From assembly GCA_019747815.1 (NCBI GenBank), contig JAIEQJ010000034.1, positions 1 through 64,000 of the forward strand: DNA of 64,000 bases, given 5' to 3'. The notes under the pieces are model-generated. The model was not told the origin of the DNA. It ran no database searches and saw only the letters and a list, made by a program, of their open reading frames with translations. The position numbers and the translations under genes were made by a program. Shown here piece by piece: positions 10,810-20,750 of the stretch. Source of the stretch: Hyphomonadaceae bacterium. Lineage in GTDB: Bacteria > Pseudomonadota > Alphaproteobacteria > Rhizobiales > Hyphomicrobiaceae. How positions within the stretch are numbered: the stretch's first letter is position 1; each line of letters starts with the position of its first letter.

Positions 10810-11637
10810 ATGATGGCCAATCTCGACATGTCACGGGCGCAAACGCGCGAAGCCAAGATCAAGCTGCACGGGGCGGAAGCCTTCAAGGGCATGCGCAAGG
10901 CCGGCCAGCTTGCCGCCCAGGCGCTCGACATGCTGGTCGAGCACGTCAAGCCGGGGGTGACGACGGAGTATCTCGACGAGATCGTCGTCGATTTCGCCCT
11001 CGACCACAGCGCGATCCCTGCTCCGCTCTTTTATCGCGGGTTTCCCAAGGCCATCTGCACGTCGGTCAATCACGTCGTTTGCCACGGCATTCCCAACAAC
11101 AAGCCCCTGAAGGAGGGCGACATCGTCAACATCGATGTCACCCTCGTCCTCGACGGCTGGCACGGCGACACCAGCCGCATGTATGCCGTGGGCCACATCT
11201 CGCGGCGTGCCGAGCGCCTGATCGAGGTCACCTACGATGCCCTGATGCGGGGCGTGGCGGCGGTGAAGCCGGGCAACACCACCGGCCATATCGGCGCGGC
11301 CATCCAGAGATACGCGGAAGGGGAGCGCTGCAGCGTCGTGCGCGACTTCTGCGGCCATGGCCTGGGGCGCGTCTTCCACGACCGGCCGAACATTCTGCAC
11401 TATGGCGAGGCCGGCGACGGGGTGGTGCTCGAGCCCGGCATGCTGTTCACCATCGAGCCCATGATCAATCTGGGCAAGCCGCATGTGAAGATCCTGGCCG
11501 ACGGCTGGACGGCCGTCACCCGCGACCGCGAGCTGTCGGCGCAGTTCGAGCATACCGTCGGCGTCACCGACACCGGCTGCGAGGTGTTCACGGGCTCGCC
11601 CGGCGGACTGAGCCGCCCGCCCTATCAGGTGTCCTGA
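10810..11637 (+). CDS. map: Type I methionine aminopeptidase
   Basis: Map removes the initiator methionine from nascent proteins. The 275-residue protein has the pita-bread fold landmarks: [20 protein letters not shown] and [10 protein letters not shown] (two metal-binding aspartates), [15 protein letters not shown] (metal histidine and catalytic histidine), LFTIEPMI (glutamate) and [10 protein letters not shown] (second glutamate). It is full length, with two consecutive ATGs at the start; the first is given. radC follows 16 nt after the stop on the same strand, an arrangement common in alphaproteobacteria, so the two are probably co-transcribed. Confidence 0.95.
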   Translation: MMANLDMSRAQTREAKIKLHGAEAFKGMRKAGQLAAQALDMLVEHVKPGVTTEYLDEIVVDFALDHSAIPAPLFYRGFPKAICTSVNHVVCHGIPNNKPLKEGDIVNIDVTLVLDGWHGDTSRMYAVGHISRRAERLIEVTYDALMRGVAAVKPGNTTGHIGAAIQRYAEGERCSVVRDFCGHGLGRVFHDRPNILHYGEAGDGVVLEPGMLFTIEPMINLGKPHVKILADGWTAVTRDRELSAQFEHTVGVTDTGCEVFTGSPGGLSRPPYQVS

Positions 11638-11653
11638 AGCAAAGGCCGGGGGC

Positions 11654-12394
11654 ATGGGCGGAGGGCTGAAGGACCGCAGCGCCGGCACCGTTCAGCCCGA
11701 GCAGGGCTCGCTGCCGCCGGAGCCTGATCTGCGGTCTGGCCACCGCCAGCGGCTCAGGCAGCGCTTTGTCGACGGCGGGCCCGAGGCGCTGCCCGACTAC
11801 GAGCTCCTGGAGCTCGTGCTGTTCAGCGCCATTCCCCGCCGCGATACCAAGCCGGTGGCCAAGCGGCTGCTGGAGCAGTTCGGGTCCTTCGCCGAGGTCA
11901 TCAATGCGCCCCCCGAGCGTCTTAGGGAGGTCCCAGGGGTCGGCGATGCCGCGGTCACGCAGCTCAAGCTCGTGCGGGCGGGCGCGCTGCGGCTCATGCG
12001 CGGCGCCATCATGCAGCGCCCGGTGCTGGCGTCCTGGGCCGCCGTTCTCGACTACTGCCGCGCCGCCGCCGGCTTCGAGGCGCGGGAGCAGTTCCGAATC
12101 CTCTTTCTCGACAAGAAAAATCAGCTGATCGCGGACGAGGTGCAGCAGCAGGGCACGGTGGATCATACGCCCGTCTACATCCGCGAGGTCGTCAAGCGGG
12201 CGCTGGAGCTGTCGGCCAGCGCCCTCATCCTCGTCCACAACCACCCCTCGGGCGATCCCACCCCCTCCCGCGCCGATATCGACATGACGCGGCAAATCGT
12301 CGACGCGGCAAAGCCGCTCGGCATCGCCATTCATGACCATGTTATTGTCGGCCGGCAGGGGCATGCGAGCCTCAAGGGCCTCAGGCTGCTGTGA
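11654..12394 (+). CDS. radC: RadC family JAB/MPN-domain protein
   Basis: This 246-residue protein has an N-terminal helix-hairpin-helix region ([17 protein letters not shown]) and a C-terminal JAB1/MPN metalloprotease-like domain. The zinc motif is complete: [16 protein letters not shown]. The name comes from an E. coli radiation-sensitivity locus, but the repair role has been questioned and the biochemical function is unsettled. It lies directly after map in the same orientation and ends about 110 nt before trxB. Confidence 0.9.
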   Translation: MGGGLKDRSAGTVQPEQGSLPPEPDLRSGHRQRLRQRFVDGGPEALPDYELLELVLFSAIPRRDTKPVAKRLLEQFGSFAEVINAPPERLREVPGVGDAAVTQLKLVRAGALRLMRGAIMQRPVLASWAAVLDYCRAAAGFEAREQFRILFLDKKNQLIADEVQQQGTVDHTPVYIREVVKRALELSASALILVHNHPSGDPTPSRADIDMTRQIVDAAKPLGIAIHDHVIVGRQGHASLKGLRLL

Positions 12395-12465
12395 CCGCGG
12401 GGACACCGGCCCGGGATCATGCATTGACCGCCGCATTGCCCAGGCCTAAGAGGCTTCCCATATAA

Positions 12466-13470
<1,005 letters not shown>

Positions 13471-13512
13471 GTCTACAATCTAACGTTTGCCGTCCGTCAC
13501 AAGAAACACCCC

Positions 13513-14403
13513 ATGGACTGGGACAAGCTCCGCATCTTCCATGCCGCCGCCGAGGCTGGCAGCTTCACCCATGCGGGTGAGGCGCTGCGCATGAGCCAGT
13601 CGGCCGTGAGCCGGCAGGTCTCGGCGCTGGAGAAGGAGCTCAAGATCTCGCTGTTCCACCGCCATGCCCGCGGCCTCGTGCTGACGGAGCAGGGGGAAAT
13701 GCTGTTCAGCACCGCCAGCGAGATCATGGGCAAGCTGTCGACGGCGGAGACCCTGCTCACCGACACCACCACCAAGCCGTCCGGCGATCTGCGCGTGACG
13801 GCGCCGACGGGGCTCGGCACCGTGTGGGTGACGCAGCGGCTGCGCGAGTTCTTCGAGCTCTATCCGGACATCCGGGTCGAGCTGGTGCTGAGCGATGAGC
13901 AGATCGCCATCGCCATGCGTGCGGCCGACGTCGCCATCTGGACCAGCGAGCCGCAGCAGGGCGACCTCATCCGGCGTCCGCTCTTCACGATGAAGACGCA
14001 TGCCTATGCCTCGGCGCAGTACATCCGCCGCAACGGCGCACCCCGCACCATCGAGGACTTGGACGACCACCCGATCGTGTCCTACAGCGGCACGCCGGCC
14101 ATGCATCTGAGCGCGATCCGGTGGCTGGAAAGCGCCGGGCTCGACGGCAAGCCGCCGCGCAAGCCGGCGTTTGCGGCCAACAGCGTGCTGGCCATGAAGT
14201 ATGCGATCCGGGCCGGCATCGGCGTTGGGCTCATACCGGATTATCTGACAGGAGATGAATCCGAGCTGGTGCCGGTGCTGGAGGAGGCGAAGCTGCCGAC
14301 CGTGCCGGTCTATTTCGCCTATCCGGAAGAGCTCAAGAGCGCCAAGAAGGTCCAGGTGTTCAGGGATTTCCTGATCGCCAAGGCGCGGCAGTGGAAGTTT
14401 TGA
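13513..14403 (+). CDS. LysR family transcriptional regulator (downstream of trxB)
   Basis: This 296-residue regulator has an N-terminal winged helix-turn-helix (MDWDKLRIFHAAAEAGSF, then EALRMSQSAVSRQVSALEKE) and a periplasmic-binding-like effector domain starting at about residue 90 (GDLRVTAPTGLGTVWVTQRL). LysR proteins normally respond to a small co-inducer. The target is unknown. The gene follows trxB by 42 nt and may share its transcript, so redox or thiol signalling is one guess. Length and domains are normal. Confidence 0.85.
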   Translation: MDWDKLRIFHAAAEAGSFTHAGEALRMSQSAVSRQVSALEKELKISLFHRHARGLVLTEQGEMLFSTASEIMGKLSTAETLLTDTTTKPSGDLRVTAPTGLGTVWVTQRLREFFELYPDIRVELVLSDEQIAIAMRAADVAIWTSEPQQGDLIRRPLFTMKTHAYASAQYIRRNGAPRTIEDLDDHPIVSYSGTPAMHLSAIRWLESAGLDGKPPRKPAFAANSVLAMKYAIRAGIGVGLIPDYLTGDESELVPVLEEAKLPTVPVYFAYPEELKSAKKVQVFRDFLIAKARQWKF

Positions 14404-14679
14404 GCCGGGCGCCCCCATAGCCATGCACAAGCGCATGGCTCGCTTGCGGGCCGCCCACTACCCAACAGTGCCGGCGCTTGCTCATATCTCAATCAGCTGT
14501 GACGGACAGCTATTGAAGGCAGCTACCCTCCCTTCGACGCCTTCAGCCGCTCCCGTGCGGGAGCGGTCGGACTGACTGCAATGGCCGGGCCTCGGAGCCC
14601 GGCTCTTTTTTTGCCGATTTGCCGGAAAACGGCAGCCGCGCTATCACTGGCACGCAACGCTAGGACAAGGACTGCGCGC
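14404..14679 (+). promoter_or_regulatory. leuC upstream region with two hairpins and a terminator (candidate attenuator)
   Basis: A perfect 8-bp stem (CCGCTCCC GTGC GGGAGCGG) spans 14547-14566. An intrinsic terminator follows: GCCGGGC at 14584-14590, GCCCGGC at 14597-14603, then seven T at 14606-14612. It ends 67 nt before leuC. The LysR gene stops about 180 nt earlier, so this could simply terminate that transcript, but the position also suits conditional termination ahead of leuC. I looked for a leucine-rich leader peptide and did not find one, so any attenuation would have to work another way. Confidence 0.45.
14584..14612 (+). terminator. Intrinsic terminator upstream of leuC
   Basis: GCCGGGC, a six-base loop, GCCCGGC and a run of seven T make a standard Rho-independent terminator on the plus strand. 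An in-frame ATG of the leuC frame (14581) falls at its base, which is one reason that start was rejected. Confidence 0.8.
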
Positions 14680-16092
14680 ATGCCTCAATCTGCGCCAAAA
14701 ACGCTCTACGACAAGATTTTCGACGACCACGTCGTCAGCCGCCAGCCCGACGGCACCTGCATCCTCTATATCGATCGCCACCTCGTGCACGAGGTGACGA
14801 GCCCGCAGGCTTTCGAGGGGCTCAGAATAGCCGGCAGGACGGTGCGGGCGCCGGACAAGACGCTGGCTGTGGTCGATCACAACGTGCCCACCTCCGACCG
14901 GCGCGCAGGCATCGCCGACGTGGAGAGCCGCCTGCAGGTCGACACGCTCGCCCGCAATGCCAAGGAATTCGGCGTTGAATACTACGACGAACTCGATGTG
15001 CGGCAGGGCATCGTGCATGTCATCGGCCCCGAGCAGGGCTTTACGCTGCCCGGCACCACCATCGTCTGCGGCGACAGCCACACCTCGACGCATGGCGCCT
15101 TCGGTGCGCTGGCGCACGGCATCGGCACCAGCGAGGTGGAGCATGTGCTCGCCACCCAGACGTTGATGCAGAAGAAGGCCATGAACATGCGCGTCACCGT
15201 CGACGGCAAGCTGCCCGACGGCGTGACGGCCAAGGACATCATTCTCGCCATCATCGGCGAGATCGGCACCGCCGGCGGCACGGGCCACGTCATCGAGTAC
15301 GCGGGGGAGGCCATCCGCGCGCTCTCGATGGAAGGCCGCATGACCGTATGCAACATGTCGATCGAGGGCGGTGCCCGGGCCGGCATGGTGGCGCCGGACG
15401 AGAAGACCTACGCCTACCTCAAGGGCCGGCCCAAGTCGCCCAAGGGCGCGGCCTGGGACATGGCGATGAAATACTGGGAGACGCTGCGCTCCGACGAAGG
15501 GGCGCGGTTCGATCGCGAGCTGAAGCTCGATGCCGCGCGCCTGCCCCCCATCGTCACCTGGGGCACTTCGCCCGAGGATGTGGTCTCCATCGAGGGCAAT
15601 GTCCCCGATCCGGCCAAGGTGGCCGACGAGGCCAAGCGGGCATCCATGGAGCGGGCGCTGGCCTACATGGGCCTGACGCCCGGCACCCGGATGACCGACA
15701 TTGCGCTCGACCGCGTGTTCATCGGCTCGTGCACCAATGGGCGCATCGAGGATCTGCGCGAGGTCGCCAGGATCGCCCAGGGCAAGAAGGTCAGCGCCGG
15801 CGTCTACGCCATGATCGTGCCGGGCTCGGGCCTGGTGAAGGAGCAGGCGGAGGCCGAGGGGATCGACAAGATCCTGAAGGAGGCGGGCTTCGACTGGCGC
15901 GAGGCCGGCTGCTCCATGTGTCTCGGCATGAATCCCGATCAGCTCAAGCCGCGCGAGCGTTGTGCCTCGACCTCGAACCGCAATTTCGAGGGGCGCCAGG
16001 GCCGCTTCGGCCGCACGCACCTCGTCTCGCCCGCCATGGCGGCCGCCGCCGCGATTGCCGGGCATTTCGTGGACGTGCGCAAGTTCAATTGA
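14680..16092 (+). CDS. leuC: 3-isopropylmalate dehydratase, large subunit
   Basis: LeuC carries the [4Fe-4S] cluster of isopropylmalate isomerase, which with LeuD converts 2-isopropylmalate to 3-isopropylmalate in leucine synthesis. The 470-residue protein has aconitase-family motifs: [34 protein letters not shown] (first cluster cysteine), [13 protein letters not shown] (other two) and [12 protein letters not shown]. The ATG at 14680 has AAGGA about 8 nt upstream and gives the usual [17 protein letters not shown] start. The partner leuD is about 4 kb further on in the same direction, separated by seven unrelated genes. Confidence 0.96.
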   Translation: MPQSAPKTLYDKIFDDHVVSRQPDGTCILYIDRHLVHEVTSPQAFEGLRIAGRTVRAPDKTLAVVDHNVPTSDRRAGIADVESRLQVDTLARNAKEFGVEYYDELDVRQGIVHVIGPEQGFTLPGTTIVCGDSHTSTHGAFGALAHGIGTSEVEHVLATQTLMQKKAMNMRVTVDGKLPDGVTAKDIILAIIGEIGTAGGTGHVIEYAGEAIRALSMEGRMTVCNMSIEGGARAGMVAPDEKTYAYLKGRPKSPKGAAWDMAMKYWETLRSDEGARFDRELKLDAARLPPIVTWGTSPEDVVSIEGNVPDPAKVADEAKRASMERALAYMGLTPGTRMTDIALDRVFIGSCTNGRIEDLREVARIAQGKKVSAGVYAMIVPGSGLVKEQAEAEGIDKILKEAGFDWREAGCSMCLGMNPDQLKPRERCASTSNRNFEGRQGRFGRTHLVSPAMAAAAAIAGHFVDVRKFN

Positions 16093-16126
16093 AATTGTCG
16101 CGTGATCCGGTCGGCCGGGCGGCGCG

Positions 16127-16378
16127 CTAGGCGCCGCCTGCCCGGTCGCGGAAATAGGCCTCCACCTCGCCCTGCAGCTTGATCGTCACCGGGCGGCCGT
16201 TGCGGGCCATGGTGTTGCCGACGGACAGCCGCACCCATTTCTCGCTGATGCAGTATTCCTCGACGTTGGTTTTTTCCACGCCCTTGAAGCGTATGCCGAC
16301 GCCCCGCTCGAGCAGGGCTTCATCGTAGTAGGGGCTCTTCGGATCGGAGGAGAGGCGGTCCGGAGGCGTGTCGCTCAT
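16127..16378 (-). CDS. DUF3297 family protein
   Basis: This 83-residue protein has the compact DUF3297 pattern: SDTPPDRLSSDPKSPYYDEA, LLERGVGIRFKGVEKTNVEEY, SEKWVRLSVGNT and NGRPVTIKLQGEVEAYF. The family is widespread in proteobacteria and has no established function. It is predicted cytoplasmic, with no signal or membrane segment. The ATG at 16378 was chosen for this match; upstream frame is not family-like. The gene is convergent with leuC, with 34 nt between the stops. Confidence 0.85.
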   Translation of the reverse strand: MSDTPPDRLSSDPKSPYYDEALLERGVGIRFKGVEKTNVEEYCISEKWVRLSVGNTMARNGRPVTIKLQGEVEAYFRDRAGGA

Positions 16379-16539
16379 GGGTCGGCCTTTAAGGCTGGTT
16401 CTCAGGCAGAATAGGTGCGCTCGCCACCCGCATATCGTCCCGTATCGGCAGCCGCAATTGAATTCGCACCACATTTGGCCGCGGTATGGGCGCATCGCAT
16501 CTGATAGTGTTTGGCAGATCGCGCGGGGAGCGACCGACC

Positions 16540-16956
16540 ATGGCCGGCCTATCTGTCGTCGATGCCAACGCCATCCTTGCCGGCAACTTCGCGCCGTGGG
16601 TGCTGGCGCTGGGCATCAAAGTGGAGACCACGGCCGCGGACGGTGCAACGCTGCGCATTCCGTTCTCCGATCAGCTCTGCCGGGTCGGCGGCATCATGTG
16701 CGGCCAGGCTCTGCTGGCCGGGACCGATACGGCCATGGTGATTGCGCTCTCGGCCGCCAACGGCGGCATCAAGCCCTGCACCTCCGTTGATCTCACCATC
16801 AACTACATGCGCCCCGTCACCAAGGCCGATGTGGTGCTGGACGCGAGAGTGCTGCGTCTCGGCAAGACGCTGGCGTTCTGCACCTGCGAGGTGCGCGAGG
16901 CCGGTGCGACCAAGCCGGCGGCCTTCTCGACCGGCACCTACGCAATTCTCGGTTGA
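16540..16956 (+). CDS. PaaI-type hotdog-fold thioesterase
   Basis: This 138-residue single hotdog domain is expected to hydrolyse acyl- or aryl-CoA thioesters. The core reads RIPFSDQLCRVGGIMCGQAL, then AANGGIKPCTSVDLTINYMR, a PaaI/YdiI-like layout with the helix preceded by GG. GGGGAG about 9 nt before the ATG at 16540 fixes the start; an earlier in-frame ATG at 16486 lacks this. The substrate is not evident. A methyltransferase follows by 80 nt on the same strand. Confidence 0.75.
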   Translation: MAGLSVVDANAILAGNFAPWVLALGIKVETTAADGATLRIPFSDQLCRVGGIMCGQALLAGTDTAMVIALSAANGGIKPCTSVDLTINYMRPVTKADVVLDARVLRLGKTLAFCTCEVREAGATKPAAFSTGTYAILG

Positions 16957-17036
16957 ACGCCTCGAGCGTCACGGCGGCCGCTGCGGCTGTGCTACAGTGG
17001 CTGCCCGGTGCTCCGGATCGAGGCAGGAAGACGCAC

Positions 17037-17837
17037 ATGGCCAAGTCGCTCGTTCAGCAGCAGTTCGGTGCCCACGCCGCGGCGTATGCGACGTCGGCCG
17101 TGCATGCCAAGGGCGCAAGCCTTGGCCGCCTCGTCGAGCTGGTCAGGCCCGAGCCGCACTGGCAGGCTCTCGATATCGCGACCGGCGCCGGGCATACGGC
17201 TGCGGCTTTCGCCCCCCACGTCGCGCGTGTGATCGCCAGCGACATCACGGACGAGATGCTGGCGCAGGCCCGCAAGCTTGCCATGGCGAAGGGCCTTGCC
17301 AACATGGAGACGGCGAGTGTCGACGCCGAGGCGCTTGCGTTCGAGAGCGGCCGCTTCGATCTCGTCACGTGCCGCATCGCGCCGCACCATTTTCCCGACA
17401 TCCCGATGTTCGCGGGTGAGGTGTGGCGCGTCCTGAAGCCGGGCGGCACATTCGCGCTGGTCGATAACATCGCGCCCGATGCGGAATCGACGCCGGGGTT
17501 CTCCAGCGCGGACTTGCGCGAGGCCGCGCTGGCCTACAATGCGTTCGAGACCATGCGCGATCCGAGCCACAACCGCTGCCTGGGGCTCGCCGAATGGAGC
17601 GAGATCGTGACCGACACCGGCTTTGATCTCGTCCACAAGGAGCGCCTGGGCAAGGACATGGAGTTTCAGCCCTGGGCCGAGCGCCTGGGCGCCGAGCCGG
17701 CCACGATTGCACGCCTCAAGGACATGCTGGTGGACGGGGAGCCGGCGCTGCAGGCGTTCCTGAGACCCCGGCTGGAGCAGGAGAAGCTGTGGTTCACGCT
17801 CGACGAGGCCATTCTGATTGCCCGCAAGCCGCGATGA
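17037..17837 (+). CDS. Class I SAM-dependent methyltransferase (UbiE-like)
   Basis: This 266-residue Rossmann-fold methyltransferase has motif I LDIATGAGHTAAAF (about 47-60), the acidic strand-2 end IASDITDEMLAQAR and motif III-like VWRVLKPGGTFALVDN. Overall it resembles the UbiE/COQ5 and generic methyltransferase-11 type, but the true ubiquinone genes cannot be inferred. AGGAAG 7 nt before the ATG at 17037 supports the start. No clear partner indicates the substrate. Confidence 0.75.
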   Translation: MAKSLVQQQFGAHAAAYATSAVHAKGASLGRLVELVRPEPHWQALDIATGAGHTAAAFAPHVARVIASDITDEMLAQARKLAMAKGLANMETASVDAEALAFESGRFDLVTCRIAPHHFPDIPMFAGEVWRVLKPGGTFALVDNIAPDAESTPGFSSADLREAALAYNAFETMRDPSHNRCLGLAEWSEIVTDTGFDLVHKERLGKDMEFQPWAERLGAEPATIARLKDMLVDGEPALQAFLRPRLEQEKLWFTLDEAILIARKPR

Positions 17838-17995
17838 CGTTCCGTCTTGAAATGTTAACGGCCCTTCGCTAGGGTCGAGGCATGATCGTAAATCCTTACG
17901 CATTGATCGCTCTGCGAATTATAGCCCCGGCAGCCTAAGGGCGCCGGGCATACGCCGTTCACTGCTGCGATCACGTGCTAAGGATTTGGTCTCCC

Positions 17996-18382
17996 ATGAT
18001 ATCCCCTGTTTCTGGCGCCCATGTTTCTGGCGCCCATGTTTCTGGCGCCCATGTTTCTGGCGCCCCCGTCTCTGGCGCCCCCGTCTCTGGCCCCCATGTC
18101 TCTGCCGCGCCGCGCGCGGACGTTGAAACCGTACGCGCCTTCTTCTTCGTGACGGCTCCCGCCGATCCGGGTCTGCTGCCCCGCCTGATCGAGCCGGTGG
18201 CCAAGCTGGGCACCGTGCCTTCGCGTGTCCATGCCTCCCGCGAGGCCGGCGACGGCAGCGAGTTGACCGTCGATCTGCGGCTGGCCGGCATAGCGCCCCG
18301 CACAGCCGATCTGGTCGAGCGCGCCTTGCGGGCGGTGGTCGGCGTGCGCCAGGTGATGGCCGTCATCGAGCCCGAAACCTGA
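17996..18382 (+). CDS. Small ACT-like protein with VSGA(H/P) tandem-repeat leader
   Basis: This 128-residue protein has two parts. Residues 5-39 are seven five-residue repeats of the type VSGAH or VSGAP, the last two diverged. Residues 45-125 look like a single ACT domain (TVRAFFFVTAPADPGLLPRL, then VVGVRQVMAVIE), the fold of acetolactate synthase small subunits and other amino-acid-binding regulators. The ATG at 17996 has AAGGA 11 nt upstream; a GTG at 17975 is an alternative. A partner enzyme is not adjacent. The repeat may be a flexible linker or N-terminal tail. Confidence 0.6.
   Translation: MISPVSGAHVSGAHVSGAHVSGAPVSGAPVSGPHVSAAPRADVETVRAFFFVTAPADPGLLPRLIEPVAKLGTVPSRVHASREAGDGSELTVDLRLAGIAPRTADLVERALRAVVGVRQVMAVIEPET
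18008..18112 (+). repeat. 15-bp in-frame tandem repeat, seven units
   Basis: Seven 15-bp units run head to tail from 18008. Units 1-3 are identical (GTTTCTGGCGCCCAT). Units 4-6 differ at one to three positions, and unit 7 (GTCTCTGCCGCGCCG) is diverged. The unit length is a multiple of three, so copy-number change would lengthen the peptide without shifting frame. Confidence 0.95.
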
Positions 18383-18454
18383 TCGCGCTGCCCTGGTTTC
18401 GTGCACATCGAGGTCTTATGTGTGTCGCGGCAGCGAGCAGATGAGGCCTCGAGG

Positions 18455-18871
18455 ATGGCTGGCGGTGTGGATTGGGCTGGACGGCAGGCGCCGAGCCTGG
18501 CCGACTTCGAGCGGCTGGCGGAGACGGCCTGGAAGCGCCTGCCGCGGGAGTTTCGCGACATGTGCGGCGATGTCGTCATCCGCGTCGAGGACTTCCCGAC
18601 CGAGGATGTCGTGCAGACCATGCGGCTCGAAAGCGCCTTTGATCTGCTGGGCCTCTACCAGGGCGTGAGCCTGAACAACAAGAGCGTGCTGGATCCGGGT
18701 GGCATGCCCAGCATGGTCTTTCTCTACCGCCGCCCCATGCTGGACTACTGGGCCGAGCACTATGAGACGCTTGGCACTTTGGTCACCCATGTGCTGGTGC
18801 ACGAGATCGGACATCATTTCGGCTTGTCGGACGCGGACATGGAGCACATCGAGGCGGCAGCCGGTGGGTAG
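18455..18871 (+). CDS. Zincin-like metallopeptidase family protein (DUF1025 type)
   Basis: This 138-residue protein carries a minimal zincin signature HEIGHHFGLSDADMEHIE (HEIGH at 116-120), matching the small DUF1025 / Zincin_1 metallopeptidase family. The preceding helix (ETLGTLVTHVLV) and VSLNNKSVLDPGG strand region also fit. There is no signal peptide, so it is probably cytoplasmic. Natural substrates of the family are not known to me. The ATG at 18455 is preferred; a GTG at 18401 would add 18 residues. A second protein with a zinc-binding HExxH lies immediately downstream. Confidence 0.8.
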   Translation: MAGGVDWAGRQAPSLADFERLAETAWKRLPREFRDMCGDVVIRVEDFPTEDVVQTMRLESAFDLLGLYQGVSLNNKSVLDPGGMPSMVFLYRRPMLDYWAEHYETLGTLVTHVLVHEIGHHFGLSDADMEHIEAAAGG

Positions 18872-19041
18872 GGGCAGACCGGGTGCGGGACTGGGTTGTG
18901 CGGCCACACTTATCCAATCCCTTCCCCATCGTCCGGAACTTGCCGTTGCAAACAGCGAAGAGACGGGCAAAGCTGGGTAAGGTCTTGAAAAAATTTCGAG
19001 CATGGGGGTTTTGCTTGCGCGGACGTCGCCATCGCACGGAC

Positions 19042-19554
19042 ATGGCCAGCCTCGGCGCGTATGTGGGTCTCCTCCTTCTCGGCGGCGTCGCCTTGGGACT
19101 GGCCGCCGCCGCGGTCGCGGGACCGACGCCGGAGGAGTACGCCGCCAAGGTAGGCCCCGATGCGAAGATCATCCCCCCCGGGGAGCTTTCCATCGACGGT
19201 CGCAAGGTGATCTGCGGCAAGCGGCCGACGGTGCTGGACAACAAGCTCGACGACTACGGCGCGGCCTATCCCGGATTTCTCATTCTCAATCCCAAGCTGC
19301 TGGCCCGGGTGTCCATGCCGGTCAAGTTGTGGATCCACGCGCACGAGTGCGGTCACCAGTACCGTGGCCCGGACGAGGAGACGGCCGACTGCTTTGCCGT
19401 GCAGCGCGGGCGCCGCCAGGGCTGGCTGACGCCCGAGGGCCTCGAGGAGGTGTGCAAGTTCATTTCCCCGGCCAAGGGCGACAGCATGCACTTCTCCGGC
19501 TCGCACCGCTGCGAGGCCATGCGCAAGTGCTACACTGACCGCGAGGTCAAGTAG
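19042..19554 (+). CDS. Exported protein with HECGH zinc-protease-like motif
   Basis: This protein of about 170 residues begins with a hydrophobic segment (residues 4-25, LGAYVGLLLLGGVALGLAAA), a signal peptide or anchor with an AVAG-type cleavage region. The conserved core is WIHAHECGHQYRGPDEETAD: an HExxH at 101-105 and a downstream E/D cluster (112-116) that could provide the third zinc ligand, as in gluzincins. Six cysteines in the mature part suggest disulfides, consistent with a periplasmic location. I do not recognise a named family. The start at 19042 was chosen because the signal begins there; the frame is open to 18883. Confidence 0.6.
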   Translation: MASLGAYVGLLLLGGVALGLAAAAVAGPTPEEYAAKVGPDAKIIPPGELSIDGRKVICGKRPTVLDNKLDDYGAAYPGFLILNPKLLARVSMPVKLWIHAHECGHQYRGPDEETADCFAVQRGRRQGWLTPEGLEEVCKFISPAKGDSMHFSGSHRCEAMRKCYTDREVK

Positions 19555-19651
19555 CGGCCGGAAACCATATCCGGCAGTCCCTTATCCCCGCCCGTCACGC
19601 CCGTTCCTAGCATGGGGCCTCCGCGCGTCCTGAACGACACGGGTGCCGCCA

Positions 19652-20083
19652 ATGCGCCTTTTCGACTACACCATCAAGCTGCTCGGGCTGTCCGAGGCCA
19701 TCCACCGCTGGCATGGCGCGCTGGTCGAGCTGGATGCCGAACGGCGTGAGCGCGTTGCCCGCTACGCGGACCGGATTGCCGAAACGCTGGGCCGGGCGGC
19801 GGCTGCGTTTGCGGCCCTGGAGAAGGATCCGGCCGCCACCCGGGCGGCCCGCGAGGCCATCCGCGAGCTCGGCCGCATCGCCGGCTATATCGACGGCATC
19901 GTCCGCGCGCTCGAGCACCATCTTGACGGGCGCAAGCTGGCTGGCGTTAAAAGGCGGCTGGACCGGCTCGCCGGCAAGGAACCGATGCGCACCGCGGTAC
20001 GGAGCGTGGATGCCCAACGCATCGAGCATCTGCTCGAGGCCGAGGGCTATTTCAGAGCGCTGGCTGACGGCCTGAGGGCCTGA
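19652..20083 (+). CDS. Conserved hypothetical helical protein upstream of leuD
   Basis: This 143-residue protein begins [20 protein letters not shown] and is almost wholly predicted alpha-helical, rich in Arg, Ala and Glu, with heptad-like stretches (about 30-90). There is no membrane segment or signal. I do not recognise the family. It ends 22 nt before leuD in the same direction, so the two may be co-transcribed. The ATG at 19652 is preferred over a GTG at 19643 three codons earlier. Confidence 0.6.
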   Translation: MRLFDYTIKLLGLSEAIHRWHGALVELDAERRERVARYADRIAETLGRAAAAFAALEKDPAATRAAREAIRELGRIAGYIDGIVRALEHHLDGRKLAGVKRRLDRLAGKEPMRTAVRSVDAQRIEHLLEAEGYFRALADGLRA

Positions 20084-20105
20084 GGCAGAAGCGGATGGGA
20101 AGCGA

Positions 20106-20711
20106 ATGGACAAGTTCACGACGTTGACGGGCGTGGCGGCCCCTCTGCCGATGATCAATGTCGACACCGACGCGATCATCCCCAAGCAGTTCCTGAAGAC
20201 CATCAAGCGCACCGGGCTCGGCAAGTACCTGCTTTACGAGCTGCGCCACGACGAGCAGGGCAAGGAGCGGCCGGATTTTGTGCTGAACAAGCCGGCCTAC
20301 CGCAAGGCGCAGGTCCTGGTGGTGGGCGATAATTTCGGCTGCGGCTCCTCGCGCGAGCATGCCCCCTGGGCCTTGCTTGACTTTGGCATCCGCTGCGTGA
20401 TCGGGCCTTCGTTCGCCGACATCTTCTACAACAACTGCTTCCAGAACGGCATCCTGCCCATCAAGCTGCCGCAGGCCGACGTCGACAAGCTGATGGACGA
20501 CGCCAGCCGCGGCGCCAACGCGACCATCACCGTCGACCTGGAGAAGCAGGAGATCCGCGGCCCCGACGGTGGCGTCGTCAAGTTCGAGATCGATCCGTTC
20601 CGCAAGCGCTGCCTCCTCGAAGGCCTCGACAACATCGGGCTGACGCTGGAGAGCGAGAAGGCCATCACGAGCTACGAGGAGAAGGCCCAGGCGGCGCGGC
20701 CTTGGGCCTGA
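20106..20711 (+). CDS. leuD: 3-isopropylmalate dehydratase, small subunit
   Basis: LeuD (201 residues) is the swivel-domain partner of LeuC in isopropylmalate isomerase. The diagnostic blocks are [37 protein letters not shown] and [29 protein letters not shown] before the ATG is a good ribosome site. It faces the same way as leuC but is separated from it by seven genes, one on the opposite strand. Convergent with the glycosyltransferase that follows. Confidence 0.96.
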   Translation: MDKFTTLTGVAAPLPMINVDTDAIIPKQFLKTIKRTGLGKYLLYELRHDEQGKERPDFVLNKPAYRKAQVLVVGDNFGCGSSREHAPWALLDFGIRCVIGPSFADIFYNNCFQNGILPIKLPQADVDKLMDDASRGANATITVDLEKQEIRGPDGGVVKFEIDPFRKRCLLEGLDNIGLTLESEKAITSYEEKAQAARPWA

Positions 20712-20750
20712 GCCCGCCCCGGGCGCGCCATTCGCCGGCCGAAAAGGGGG

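Noticed and set aside
14581-14679. Upstream in-frame ATG of leuC at 14581
   Set aside because: It falls in the stem of an intrinsic terminator and would add 33 residues with no similarity; ATG 14680 has a good ribosome site.
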